DNA of 64,000 bases. Origin: a virus. Location: positions 1 through 64,000 of IMG/VR virus record IMGVR_UViG_3300035659_000004. One strand, 5' to 3'. The notes under the pieces were generated by a model. That model searched no databases, was not told where the DNA came from, and saw only the letters and a list, made by a program, of their open reading frames with translations. Shown here one piece after another: positions 1 through 9,532 of this stretch (position 1 is its first letter; every line of letters begins with the position of its first letter). The position numbers and the translations under genes are program-made.

Positions 1-1634
1 ACGTTGGGAATATACCAATTATCGCAGCACGAGTTGGTGACCTTTACGACTTCGATGCAGGTCGTTTTCTCCGAATAGAAGTGCCAGGTGGTCTTCCTTT
101 CTTTTCCTATGCAGAGCATCAACAGCTCGTGACAGGGGGACAGAGTACAGAGAGCTCGGAAGAATTTTTGGACCGTGCGCAGGTTGCAATCACGGTACGG
201 AATCTCATTAATAACCGGTCCATCGATACGGTAATTAATCAGCAATCTCCGGAGGCCACTAATATCCTGACCATTGGTATGGGTGAGCCCGAGATGGTGC
301 GCGATGTGCGGACTGAAATCTCCGCTGCGATTCCGCTGCATATTGGAGGGCATTACGACACGTACTTGGATTTGCCTGAGACACAGGTCGAGGAGAACGG
401 TACCGTAGGAGGTCTTTTTGCTCGGCCGGATGGAATAGCCAACGTTTTCCGTGACCCTGAGCTCACTTACGACCGCGGACGGACTTTTACGTCTTTTGGT
501 CTTGAGGTAGGGCACATTCTCTATGTCGTATCAGGAATAGTGGGAGTTCCTCGTGGTTTTCCCATTACGCGCGTAACAGACCACGCCATTTACGTAAGCG
601 AAAATTGCCCATTCGACGAGGCATCAGATGAACTCGATACCAACGCGGTGGAGTACTCGATTGGTTGGTTTGCTCCTAGTTTTTCCGAGGTGGATTTGGA
701 AGGGACTTCGGTCTATTCTCGAATCGCAGCGGCAAGTACAAACGCGCTCTACTCTACTATCCCTGCAGGCACCTCTAGAAAAATCTCCGAGCCTGGAGCC
801 ATCATCCTCTCCGGAAATCCCGTGCAGGACGTCATCTCTGTCGAGGTTACGGACCCTGCGCCCTCGGCGTTGGTTGATCCCTCGACCGGGACGCTACGGT
901 TTACGACGAGAGTGAATACGACTCCAATTGCAGGTTCTGTTATTGGGACTTCACAGTATCAGGTGGACTGCATCAATCCATCCAAAGGGCAGTCGCTCGC
1001 GGGTGTCGTTTTCATTAGAGTTGGGCCAGTGACGACCCCGGCGCTTTACGACGGAAAGAATTTGCGTGTGTCGTATCGGACATCCAGAACGTTCGCAACA
1101 CTGCAAACTCTTGCCAGTAGTTACGTAGAACGTGTCGTTGCAGCGAATCACCTCATAAAAGCACGTACGCCTATTTGGATTTATGCGGAGATTCCGTATC
1201 GACTGAAGCCCACGGCTACGGATGTCATTACGCCTTCGACAGCGCAGAGTGCTATCTCGGACCATATCAACGCATTCGACCCGAACGATGACCTGGATAT
1301 GTCCGACCTCTCCACGGTTTTTCGCGATACGTACCCAGATACCGTTGGAACGGTTTTTCCGTTCACTATCGAGTACGACTTGCACGCGCCTGACGGCCAG
1401 GTTTTGCAGTTTGAGACCACGGATATCGTCTCAATCTTTTTGAAGTCTACGAATGGCGTGACGCTGATGAATAGCGGGGATATCGTTGTCCCGGATGAAC
1501 TCATAGCGAAGGGTATCACCTCGATATCGACGGAGAGCGACCTCAATAATTTGTATGCGTATTATGGGATTTCAGATAGAACGGTGACGTACAAGACGCG
1601 GCCGGAACTCATCACCTTCACGCTTCGAGGCTAA
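1..1634 (+). CDS. Baseplate wedge protein, gp6/baseplate-J-like (5' end outside window)
   Basis: The reading frame is open from base 3 with no stop, so the gene starts upstream of the window; the GTG at 81 is internal or only a possible start. The visible part is about 543 residues. Early on it has a segment where a run of acidic residues is followed by R-x-x-x-x-I-T-V-R-N-L and later GMGEPEMVRD. That layout resembles T4 gp6-like and baseplate-J-like wedge proteins, which link the tail tube hub to the fibres and rearrange on infection. The C-terminal half is beta-rich, with a segment around YVERVVAANHLIKARTPI that resembles the J-family C-terminus. The next gene begins 4 bases after its stop, consistent with a tail operon. 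Family assignment is by pattern recognition only. Confidence 0.6.
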   Translation, partial: VGNIPIIAARVGDLYDFDAGRFLRIEVPGGLPFFSYAEHQQLVTGGQSTESSEEFLDRAQVAITVRNLINNRSIDTVINQQSPEATNILTIGMGEPEMVRDVRTEISAAIPLHIGGHYDTYLDLPETQVEENGTVGGLFARPDGIANVFRDPELTYDRGRTFTSFGLEVGHILYVVSGIVGVPRGFPITRVTDHAIYVSENCPFDEASDELDTNAVEYSIGWFAPSFSEVDLEGTSVYSRIAAASTNALYSTIPAGTSRKISEPGAIILSGNPVQDVISVEVTDPAPSALVDPSTGTLRFTTRVNTTPIAGSVIGTSQYQVDCINPSKGQSLAGVVFIRVGPVTTPALYDGKNLRVSYRTSRTFATLQTLASSYVERVVAANHLIKARTPIWIYAEIPYRLKPTATDVITPSTAQSAISDHINAFDPNDDLDMSDLSTVFRDTYPDTVGTVFPFTIEYDLHAPDGQVLQFETTDIVSIFLKSTNGVTLMNSGDIVVPDELIAKGITSISTESDLNNLYAYYGISDRTVTYKTRPELITFTLRG

Positions 1635-1638
1635 CTCC

Positions 1639-4600
1639 ATGGGTAATCCCTACGAACTTCCAGACTATGCCTCTTCGCTCTTCCAAGGTCTATCTGGATT
1701 TTGGCAGAGATTTTTCAGTGATACAGCCGACCTCGAGGCCTTCTATCAAGCTTCCGAGCAGTACCTTGGTCAGGTGTACCTCGATCTCTTATCGAACGTG
1801 CTCAGTACTTCGATAGACACGACGCCTGTTTTCAATAAAGAGTCCTGGAAGCTCTTTGCAATAGCTGAAAATGAGCTCTCGTTCACGGAGGGAGCGTCCG
1901 CAGTCGACGACCGTTTCACGTACGACATGCCGGGGACGACGGTTGATTTGGATGTGCTTCAGAACTCAATCGTTGACCCTACGTATGTACTCGAAAAAGA
2001 ATTGGATTTCGAGACGACGGCGTTGGATGGATATCTGCATTTCGTGTCAGACCCTTTTAGGCAGATTGTGGATGAGTCTGGTGAGTACATTCCAGCAGAA
2101 GGTGTGGCTTGGAGATGGGTCAATCTTTTAGTTGGAAATGCTTTTTACGACACGAATTTCAAAGGTCAGTGGCCGGATAGTACGGATGTGCGCCGTGGGA
2201 ATACGCTCCGTCTCCTCGCCTATCAAGGAGCGGAAGTTGTGAATGGAACCGTAGGAAAGCTCACGTACTCGGGGTCTCTTATTTTTTCATCGGCGACGGC
2301 GCCCTTCGTATCAACGTATCGAGGAGACGTTATAGAGGTTTATGGGGACCCGGGAGGTACGGCCTTTGGGCGATATCTCATCAAAGAAGTCCTATCTACC
2401 ACGCAGGTCCTCATTGATGAAGATGCCTACCTCACGCCGACCGTGACATCCGGGACGAACTTGACGTGGCGCCTCTTCAAAAACATCTATTACGATTACG
2501 GCTCACAGGACTACGAAATCGATTTTTTTGAGGAGTACAAGTTCATCGGAAAAAGTGATACGCCATATCCCATAGACCGCTCGGGGCCATTTTTGTACTC
2601 GGTGATACGCGAACCCGCGGACGACATGGTAGCGGGTGTGACCGTTAATGCGTACCCGACAGCTACGGACCTTGGAAGTCGCCATCTAAAAGTGGGGACG
2701 GTGGATGTTTTCGCTACACGTCTTTTTGATGGAAGTCAGGTTCAGGAAAACGTGGATTTCACCGTTGATTATTTGCGCGGTGTTATTACACCGGTCTATT
2801 ATCCTGACCCCATAGATAGTATGGGAGTAGGAGATGGAACTCTCACAGATATGGGGACGTATGCGACCTTCACACATACATCTGCCGTATTTGTTGAGGC
2901 CTACGACGTTGGTGGAACCATTGCTATCACGTCGGGTTCGAGTCCAGGGTTATACACAATAGCGAGTGTGGTCAGTTCGCACGTCGTGGAACTTGAGGAT
3001 AGCGCCAGCATAACGACCGAGGCGGGCGTTAATTGGATACGCCGTAGGGCCTCGACTGTCCCGGCTTGGGACCCATTGTCTTCCATTTCGAAATGTTCTT
3101 ATCAGTTTTCACGGGAGGTCCTCCTCTCTGCGAACGGAGCGGTAGCGGAGCAGTCCGAAGGGTCGGTCAAGCAACTCTCCTTCTGGGTTCCCGAAGTGTT
3201 GGTGGACCGTTTTACGCTCTATAACAATTATGGAGCGATGCTAAATCGTTTTCAGGCCTCGTCTGAGACGTATCGTGTTTTTCTTCGTGGAATCATGTAC
3301 TTATACGTCTCTGGACCTATCCTGCAGCGTATCGAATCCGCGTTGAACGTCGCGGCCGGGTATCCGGTCTGCAGCACCGCGGGGGAGACGCTCACCACGT
3401 ACGACTCGGGGTTGACTTACAGTGGGACGGACGGTGTTTTCACGGCCTTGACCACGCAATTCTCGAGCGCGAGCACGACCTTCACGTCGCTGGATATCGG
3501 CGGGTATGTGGTTGTTAAAGTCGCGGTCGAAGACATCAACCGCACGCGCTTTCGGGTCTTGAGCGTGATTGATTCCCATACGGTCGAGGTCGAAGCGACG
3601 TACGGCGTGTTGGATGAAGTAGGGATGACCTGGGAGTTCAGCCGAACGCTCAAACATACCCTGACCACGGAGACGACGAGCGGCACGGTACGGACGTATT
3701 CGTTCCCCTACTGGGTACCGATGCGGAGCGATCTCATTCCGGCGAATGCTGTAACCTTCGATGCTTTTGAGGTATTTACAACTGCCTTTATCGTGTCGGA
3801 CTATTTGATTGACCCGACATGGTGGCACAACAAGTATATCCCAGAGGTGCTCTGGGGTTCGTCGTCGCAGTCTCGGAGATTTGCAACGACGCAATTAATC
3901 GAACATGTTTTTGACCCCGCAGACGGGGCATGTATCGATGACCCTGGTTTGTATTTGGACGCGGGAGATGATGGAGTCGTCCTTCATCCAGAGATTCCAT
4001 TTACGACAACGCCTGTGTCTTTGTTTCGACACACGGTAGCCTTCATTCTTTTTGACCGCTACCTAAAGATGCACATGTTTTATGTGGGGATTGATCATGA
4101 TACTGAATTTTCGACGGAGTTTATTGATGACATCACCGATCTTGTGTTGGTTGCTAAGCCCGCGTATACGTACCCTTATGTTGAGCCAGGTGAAGATTTC
4201 CGCGATACTCTGAAGCTGCTCGAGGAGTTCTGGATTGGTGAAATAGGATTTACGCTCGATGACTCATTTGCGACTGTTGCAAAAGGAATCACTCTCGATC
4301 ACGATATCCTGACCCTCGATGATTATTATCGATACGAGACCTATGTCGCAGAGGCTACAGGAAAAATTGCGCCGCTGTCGGCCCTCACAACGTTTAATAT
4401 CGCACCTTCCCCCATTGCTCCTGAACGTGAATATTTTGTGACGCTACGTTTCAACGCGACAGTCCACGGGAAGCAGGTCGTCGAAGGGCGCGATTATACT
4501 ATCGATTTAGACCCCATATCGGCATCCTATGGAGAAGTGACGATTGTTACGGCGGATTGGGACGCGGGTGCGATAACGTTCGACGCCCAGACCATTGTTT

Positions 4601-4788
4601 TGTACAATGCGGGTTTGAGTGCGCCAAATACAACGATTGGATATACCCCTTTAGCCGTTGATGGAACAGACCCGACCTATTTGCGTGATACTGTCACGGA
4701 GCAATCAATGATCGACCGAGCACTGACCGTTACTATTGATACAGGACTTCCAGCAGGGATTCCTCCAGGAAACTACACGTATGTCTGA
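1639..4788 (+). CDS. Large tail/baseplate structural protein with three internal beta repeats
   Basis: A 1049-residue protein with no recognised enzyme motif. It starts 4 bases after the baseplate-like gene and is followed by more tail genes, so a virion role is inferred. The N-terminus is predicted helical (FWQRFFSDTADLEAFYQASE). Three stretches, near residues 200-280, 396-472 and 590-675, share a pattern: a short strand, G-x-x-I/V-x-V, then G-x-Y/F-x-I-x-x-V, then a strand ending in a Trp-containing W-x-x-x-R. They look like copies of one small beta domain. The remainder is rich in Thr, Asp and Tyr, typical of phage structural proteins. The Shine-Dalgarno is weak, so translation may be coupled to the gene before it. 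Confidence 0.6.
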   Translation: MGNPYELPDYASSLFQGLSGFWQRFFSDTADLEAFYQASEQYLGQVYLDLLSNVLSTSIDTTPVFNKESWKLFAIAENELSFTEGASAVDDRFTYDMPGTTVDLDVLQNSIVDPTYVLEKELDFETTALDGYLHFVSDPFRQIVDESGEYIPAEGVAWRWVNLLVGNAFYDTNFKGQWPDSTDVRRGNTLRLLAYQGAEVVNGTVGKLTYSGSLIFSSATAPFVSTYRGDVIEVYGDPGGTAFGRYLIKEVLSTTQVLIDEDAYLTPTVTSGTNLTWRLFKNIYYDYGSQDYEIDFFEEYKFIGKSDTPYPIDRSGPFLYSVIREPADDMVAGVTVNAYPTATDLGSRHLKVGTVDVFATRLFDGSQVQENVDFTVDYLRGVITPVYYPDPIDSMGVGDGTLTDMGTYATFTHTSAVFVEAYDVGGTIAITSGSSPGLYTIASVVSSHVVELEDSASITTEAGVNWIRRRASTVPAWDPLSSISKCSYQFSREVLLSANGAVAEQSEGSVKQLSFWVPEVLVDRFTLYNNYGAMLNRFQASSETYRVFLRGIMYLYVSGPILQRIESALNVAAGYPVCSTAGETLTTYDSGLTYSGTDGVFTALTTQFSSASTTFTSLDIGGYVVVKVAVEDINRTRFRVLSVIDSHTVEVEATYGVLDEVGMTWEFSRTLKHTLTTETTSGTVRTYSFPYWVPMRSDLIPANAVTFDAFEVFTTAFIVSDYLIDPTWWHNKYIPEVLWGSSSQSRRFATTQLIEHVFDPADGACIDDPGLYLDAGDDGVVLHPEIPFTTTPVSLFRHTVAFILFDRYLKMHMFYVGIDHDTEFSTEFIDDITDLVLVAKPAYTYPYVEPGEDFRDTLKLLEEFWIGEIGFTLDDSFATVAKGITLDHDILTLDDYYRYETYVAEATGKIAPLSALTTFNIAPSPIAPEREYFVTLRFNATVHGKQVVEGRDYTIDLDPISASYGEVTIVTADWDAGAITFDAQTIVLYNAGLSAPNTTIGYTPLAVDGTDPTYLRDTVTEQSMIDRALTVTIDTGLPAGIPPGNYTYV

Positions 4789-4800
4789 AAGGGTAAAACC

Positions 4801-5361
4801 ATGCCTCACTTTCTAGATCAAGGTGGCCTTTACGGGCATTTCTACATGCGGGTTTACGACGTAGCTCTTGACGGGAGTAAAACGCTGCGTTTTAGATTTG
4901 CAAAGAAAAATCAAATCACAAATAATGGGCGTTTGACGGTGCTCGGTCTTTTGTCGCAGGTTGCGTTAGGCACGCCCGTTCAAGCACACCCGGAATACGG
5001 ACAAATTTGGTCCTTGAGCGTAGGCGATAGCAATATCCCTCCTGCGTCCTCTCAGACGAGTCTTGTCTCGCCTGTTTGGACAGGAGCTCTCGATGTGGCG
5101 CTTGGAGAACGTGCATACAATCCAGGGTCTTATCAATTGAATATTCATAAAGAGGTACCTCCGGGAACCGCCACAGGGTCTACCTTTGCGGAGGCTGGAT
5201 TATTTACGCGGGGGTCCCTAGCTGCGCCTACTCCGGGTTATCCGACTTGGGAGGTTATCCCCGAGCGTCTTATGTACGCTCGGCAAATCTTTTCCTCTTT
5301 TGTAAAGGGTTTGACAATGTCCGTGGTATTTGACTGGACCCTCGGCATGACCGTGGCGTAG
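4801..5361 (+). CDS. Unknown protein in tail operon
   Basis: A 186-residue protein that I do not recognise. AAAGGG lies about 9 bases before the ATG. It sits 12 bases after the large repeat-containing tail gene and 12 bases before the fibre-like gene, so a baseplate or tail role is likely. The sequence is mostly short beta-prone segments with Gly/Pro turns, and the second half carries a hydrophobic stretch (FVKGLTMSVVFDWTLGMTV) that reads as a beta strand pair rather than a membrane segment. No Cys clusters or catalytic motifs are visible. Confidence 0.5.
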   Translation: MPHFLDQGGLYGHFYMRVYDVALDGSKTLRFRFAKKNQITNNGRLTVLGLLSQVALGTPVQAHPEYGQIWSLSVGDSNIPPASSQTSLVSPVWTGALDVALGERAYNPGSYQLNIHKEVPPGTATGSTFAEAGLFTRGSLAAPTPGYPTWEVIPERLMYARQIFSSFVKGLTMSVVFDWTLGMTVA

Positions 5362-5373
5362 GAGAAATTTTCA

Positions 5374-8232
5374 ATGTCTACACAACTGATTGATTTTGAA
5401 ACTGGGAGTTTGACGACAGGCGATTCCGGCGAGCGTATGGAGGAGGAGTCCATCAAGCCTTACGTCGCGGGTGAGCGGGTCCAGGCAGTCGTCTTCGACC
5501 GACCCCTTGAGAATCTTCGGGCGCGCACGGAAGAGCTCCGGAAGAAGGTCGAGGACCTCTTGTACCGCGCCGATGCGGACAAGTGGATCATCACGGGTGG
5601 TAATAGTATTGGCCAGGTGACGGTGCCGGTGTTGACGGCATTCCCAACCGTGACATGGTCAACTGGCACGAACAAGTTCACGATTTCGGAAGCGATTGTG
5701 CTTCAGCCCCTGATGGCTCCACTTGAGGACAAGTTTGCGTCCAAGAGTTTTGTGCTTAAGACTGCTACATTTTTGATTTCAGCCAATGACAATGTTGCAG
5801 CGAGAGACATCCTTTTTGATTATCAGTTGGCTAACAGCATTCGCATTATTTGGGAAGAGTCTGCGTCGCTCGGGGGTGACACTTGCGTAGCAACAATTGA
5901 AGGAGAACCTGAGCATATTCTTCGAATTGTTATTCGGGATGACGGAACAACCCTTGCATCAGATGTTGCAGTTGAACTCAATACAATTTTAGGACCACCA
6001 ATCGCGGCGTCTCCATTCAAGTTCACATTGACGAGTGCCGTACCTGTTTATATTAGTTTATCGGACTTGTCGGCAGGAGACCGCGATGTAGTTCTTACTG
6101 GAACATATTCACGTGAGTTACATCATCTTGCTGCAGCAGAACTCAACACGTTCTTTGGCACTACCACGTTATCAGCTGATGGTGATGGTATTGGTATTTG
6201 GTACGAAGAGTTGACGGATTCAGTTTTGTCCACGCGCGGTGGGCGCCGACAAGCGACACCGATGACAGCTCCGGCACCGAATACGGAGGTTCTTTCGACC
6301 AAGCTTTTCAAGTTTTCGACCAACCCTGAAAAGATTCCCGGAGCTATTCCCCTGTGTCGGCGCATCGGTACGTCCTTGGTGTTTGTCGATGGGACGGTTG
6401 TGGCCGCGGGACAGACGGCGACGTTTGGTGGAGAGGGCTCTATCGATGCGTTGTTGGCTCGGTATCTTACGCATGTCGGTGGGACAGCAGACCAACATCC
6501 AGCTGAAGATATTACTTTTGATGATACAAATTTTAATGCTAGTTGGGGACTTAACCCAGCAGAGGTACAAGAGGCTATTGACTTAGTTGTGGGTGCGTTG
6601 GATGCAACGACTGCTCCTAGTGGGGCGACTCGTGTAGGTTATGCGCCTTATTCTTGGATTGCAGCGACTACTGTTAGCGATGTTATTAAAGAAATTGTAG
6701 ATGACCTTGCGCTTCAGGCCGGCACTCCCGGCACGGCACGCATTGGCAACGTCGCAGCGGTCACGACTGTATGGGATTGGTTTACGCGAAGTAAGGACAC
6801 AGTCCAGGCGCAACTTGCTTCGGTGTTTACGGCGTTGAACAGCTGCCTGCCGGTAAATCAGACCAATGTTAATCCGCAGGTCGCGGTGGACGGTTCTGAT
6901 TCGATCTTTCAGGGTATGTTACGCGGGTTGGTGGCGCCGGCGCCATCGGTTTCGTGGAAACAATTGATTGAGCAGGATTATGGAGATGTCGGTTCGAGTC
7001 TGGGTGTGCAGCCGTCGATCCCGTGGGCGCCGCCCAATTATCGGGACGTGGGTACGCGCACCTGGGTTGATGTCTGCCCGGGATGGTTTTGGTATGCGCG
7101 TAAGCCGTGTTTTTTCGCGGTCTCTAATGAAAAAGCATGTGTATATAAGCTTAACCATATCGCTACGAACTCCGACGGCATTGGCGACGTGGATATCTAC
7201 GTCGATTGGAGCGGCACCTACCCGCTTGCGATGCCGCTCGCGGTGGCGAGTAACGGCAAGTATTTGTACGTGCTCACCGCGGATTCATCGACGCATCGCG
7301 CGAGAATGTTGCAATACGACTGCTACACGAATCCGCTCACAACGCCGACGCTCTATAAGAACGAGTATTTCGATGCCATCGAGCTATGGGATGGCGCGTC
7401 GGCTTATGTAACTTCGATTTCGATGGGAACGAATACCTTGGCCTTTACGGCCAAACATAGCACCGGGGTGCTCACGGCTGACGAGTTCACCGTGATCGTC
7501 GCGCAGGCAGACGTTACCTCTTGGGGTCATGGGCGTGGAAATATAGGCGTGGGAGCTGGTATCGACAATGCTACTGGTTCGCTTTGTCATATTGGCGATG
7601 ACACGTATGCCTTTGGTTACAGAGATGGAAGCCTGCATGGATTCGCTGCTGTTCAGGCGACGGTCATTGGTGGTTTGGTGACTGGCGTCATTGTGCCCGC
7701 AGCCGGGCCGCTCACAGTAAAGGGGACTGGCTCGTCGTATATGCTTAAATCCTGCGTTTTTGATGGCGCGACCGCGTGGTTTATTGATGAGACCGGGCAA
7801 GTCTTTGCCTATGCCCATAAGGGCAGCGACGCATCTGAGGCCGAGCGGTGGATAATAGCTTTCGAATTGACGACTAATAACCTGATTGATCAGTCGGTTG
7901 GCGCAGAGGTGCGCCTCGCGTTTGATGGAGCGCGCGTATGGATTGCTGCGCGCGCGTATGGATTAAATCGTATTGTAATGATGTCGTTTGATCCAACGCT
8001 CATGCTTGATCCGGTATTTTTCCCAGCTGGTTATCCAGCCAAGTTCCCTATGATATATCTAAATCCGCCGGTCACGGCCGGGTGGGCATCTAACGGCCCG
8101 ACAACGGGCCAAGGCCCCGGCAAGATCGCGATCATTGCGGACGTCGCCATGGTAATCGGGCGCTTGGAGCCTAAGGACGGCATTTTGCATAGGGTGGTTA
8201 ACCTGTCTCGGCGCGGTGGACAGTTTGCATGA
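5374..8232 (+). CDS. Tail fibre or baseplate-fibre adaptor protein
   Basis: A 952-residue protein with a good Shine-Dalgarno (TAGGAGA) before the ATG. The N-terminal 75 residues contain a coiled-coil-like segment (PLENLRARTEELRKKVEDLL), common at the particle-attachment end of phage fibres. Near residues 350-410 it has a motif of the type HVGGTADQHPAEDITFDD followed by A-E-V-Q-E-A-I, which recurs in many fibre and long-tail proteins. The last 300 residues contain repeated hydrophobic strands with Gly/Asp turns (NGKYLYVLTAD, GARVWIAARAYG), suggestive of a beta-propeller-like head that might contact a receptor. The next gene runs convergently. The fibre role is inferred from motifs and position. 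Confidence 0.6.
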   Translation: MSTQLIDFETGSLTTGDSGERMEEESIKPYVAGERVQAVVFDRPLENLRARTEELRKKVEDLLYRADADKWIITGGNSIGQVTVPVLTAFPTVTWSTGTNKFTISEAIVLQPLMAPLEDKFASKSFVLKTATFLISANDNVAARDILFDYQLANSIRIIWEESASLGGDTCVATIEGEPEHILRIVIRDDGTTLASDVAVELNTILGPPIAASPFKFTLTSAVPVYISLSDLSAGDRDVVLTGTYSRELHHLAAAELNTFFGTTTLSADGDGIGIWYEELTDSVLSTRGGRRQATPMTAPAPNTEVLSTKLFKFSTNPEKIPGAIPLCRRIGTSLVFVDGTVVAAGQTATFGGEGSIDALLARYLTHVGGTADQHPAEDITFDDTNFNASWGLNPAEVQEAIDLVVGALDATTAPSGATRVGYAPYSWIAATTVSDVIKEIVDDLALQAGTPGTARIGNVAAVTTVWDWFTRSKDTVQAQLASVFTALNSCLPVNQTNVNPQVAVDGSDSIFQGMLRGLVAPAPSVSWKQLIEQDYGDVGSSLGVQPSIPWAPPNYRDVGTRTWVDVCPGWFWYARKPCFFAVSNEKACVYKLNHIATNSDGIGDVDIYVDWSGTYPLAMPLAVASNGKYLYVLTADSSTHRARMLQYDCYTNPLTTPTLYKNEYFDAIELWDGASAYVTSISMGTNTLAFTAKHSTGVLTADEFTVIVAQADVTSWGHGRGNIGVGAGIDNATGSLCHIGDDTYAFGYRDGSLHGFAAVQATVIGGLVTGVIVPAAGPLTVKGTGSSYMLKSCVFDGATAWFIDETGQVFAYAHKGSDASEAERWIIAFELTTNNLIDQSVGAEVRLAFDGARVWIAARAYGLNRIVMMSFDPTLMLDPVFFPAGYPAKFPMIYLNPPVTAGWASNGPTTGQGPGKIAIIADVAMVIGRLEPKDGILHRVVNLSRRGGQFA

Positions 8233-8240
8233 ACGGTAGT

Positions 8241-8263
8241 TTATTTTAAAGACGTGAAAATAA
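8241..8263. terminator. Weak AT-rich hairpin between convergent genes
   Basis: TTATTTT at 8241-8247 pairs with AAAATAA at 8257-8263 around an 8-base loop, in the 57-base gap between the fibre gene (+) and the convergent gene at 8290 (-). The stem has no GC pairs, so a bidirectional terminator is only a possibility. Confidence 0.2.
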
Positions 8264-8289
8264 GTTGTATCCTATATAGATTTTATAAC

Positions 8290-8778
8290 CTAAACCACAT
8301 ACTCAAATCTCGTCGGCACCTCATCCAACTCCACTTTAACACTCGAATTTATCCACTGAGTCAGCCCTCTCGCTGTCGCCAAGCGAGCCAGCATCGATAT
8401 TTTCTCTGTTCCTTTCGTGGCGACTTTCATGACGTCGTGCAGGTCATCCCCATTTTTCGTGGCCTCGACGGCGGCCGGCCACATATCTGAGATGGGTCCG
8501 TTGTTCAGGTAGTCCAAGAAGGCCTGCTCCATGACCGTCGCGGCGCCCTCGGGGTCGTCTTCGATGACGAAGGCGACGATGAGTCGGGCGGTGAGCGCTT
8601 GGACGGCAGCAGGGCTGAGGTTGGTTCCCTCGGCGATGTCCACGCCGTCCAGTGTCGCGAAGGCGAAGTGCCTGGCTATCTGTTCGGCCATGTTGTGGGC
8701 GGATTGGACTGTCGTCTCGGCCGGGAGAGCGGCGGCGAGCGAGGTTGCGAATTCGATGACGTTGTCCGCGAGGGCCAT
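8290..8778 (-). CDS. Unknown Ala-rich helical protein
   Basis: A 162-residue mostly helical protein without a recognised domain. Its ATG directly follows the TAG stop of the upstream gene (8779-8976), so the two are probably translated together. Composition is rich in Ala, Glu, Asp and Leu. There is no signal peptide, membrane segment or Cys cluster. It is the last gene of a three-gene minus-strand operon that begins with a RuvC-like resolvase. It could be a small structural or DNA-metabolism accessory protein; nothing visible decides between these. Confidence 0.6.
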   Translation of the reverse strand: MALADNVIEFATSLAAALPAETTVQSAHNMAEQIARHFAFATLDGVDIAEGTNLSPAAVQALTARLIVAFVIEDDPEGAATVMEQAFLDYLNNGPISDMWPAAVEATKNGDDLHDVMKVATKGTEKISMLARLATARGLTQWINSSVKVELDEVPTRFEYVV

Positions 8779-8976
8779 CTAGAGGACCTTCTCCATGAGG
8801 TCGACCTGCTCGAGCAGATAACCCGCGGAGTATTTTTTCAGAAGGATGCGGACGCCTGCTATTCCGTCTAAGCAATCCTTGCAGATGTGCCCTACCGTGA
8901 CGGTGCCATGCTTGATTTCAATCGAATCTTCGGCGGGTGTTTTCAGGCACTCAAAAATGCTACACATCGTCTTCAA
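8779..8976 (-). CDS. Small Cys-containing protein (possible zinc binding)
   Basis: A 65-residue protein with an N-terminal C-x4-C (CSIFEC) and a central CKDC, which could form one treble-clef or ribbon-like zinc site. The ATG at 8976 overlaps the 3' end of the RuvC-like gene by 17 bases. A second in-frame ATG at 8967 would reduce the overlap to 8 bases, and either is possible. It is probably translationally coupled to the resolvase. The function is unknown. Confidence 0.55.
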   Translation of the reverse strand: MKTMCSIFECLKTPAEDSIEIKHGTVTVGHICKDCLDGIAGVRILLKKYSAGYLLEQVDLMEKVL

Positions 8977-9496
8977 CCTCTAGCTGCTTGAGCTTGTGCA
9001 AGACCTCGAGTTGAGATCGGGTCATCCCATTTGGAAAATGGATTCCACGGGCGAGCTCGGCCATCCAGAGCGCGTCCGCTTCGTCGTCGCTTTTATCAGT
9101 TCCGGGCCACTGGGGCCAGTACCCTTGTGCCGTTTTCACCATGAAGTTCTTGTCGGATAGACCGCGTCCTGTGGCAAATTTTTTCACGGACGAGGGAGGT
9201 GCAAGGAGCACGGGGATGCCGTAATCATAAAGTTTCAGGAGGAAGAGTCCGCGAACTTGTCCAAGTAGGTCAGCTTTTAGGGGTCTCTCGTAGGCTGGGG
9301 CCTCAATTACTGCTTGTGTTATTTGGCCTAAATAGGGGCGCAGTAAATGCGGAACAGTATCTCGAATGTAAGCCAGCCGTTCTCCGCCGCGCCGCTGTTT
9401 GGGGAGAATGGTTCCCGCGAAGACGTACTGTCCCTTCTCTCCGATGAGCGCCAAGCCTGTGCTGGTAGCAGAAGGGTCGATTCCTAAGAAGTACAC
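8960..9496 (-). CDS. ruvC: RuvC-like Holliday junction resolvase
   Basis: A 178-residue protein of the RNase H-fold RuvC family, which cuts four-way DNA junctions during recombination or before packaging. Visible motifs are the N-terminal GIDPSATSTG (first catalytic Asp), VIEAPAY (catalytic Glu) and KSDDEADAL near the C-terminus (paired Asp). The full acidic set is present and the length matches RuvC. The longer frame opens with TTG at 9514, but AAAGGAGAT lies inside that extension, 5 bases upstream of a GTG at 9496, so GTG at 9496 is the better start. It is transcribed away from the gene at 9533. Confidence 0.85.
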   Translation of the reverse strand: MYFLGIDPSATSTGLALIGEKGQYVFAGTILPKQRRGGERLAYIRDTVPHLLRPYLGQITQAVIEAPAYERPLKADLLGQVRGLFLLKLYDYGIPVLLAPPSSVKKFATGRGLSDKNFMVKTAQGYWPQWPGTDKSDDEADALWMAELARGIHFPNGMTRSQLEVLHKLKQLEVEDDV

Positions 9497-9532
9497 GTTG
9501 TATCTCCTTTCCAAGACCGCTAAGATTATCGC

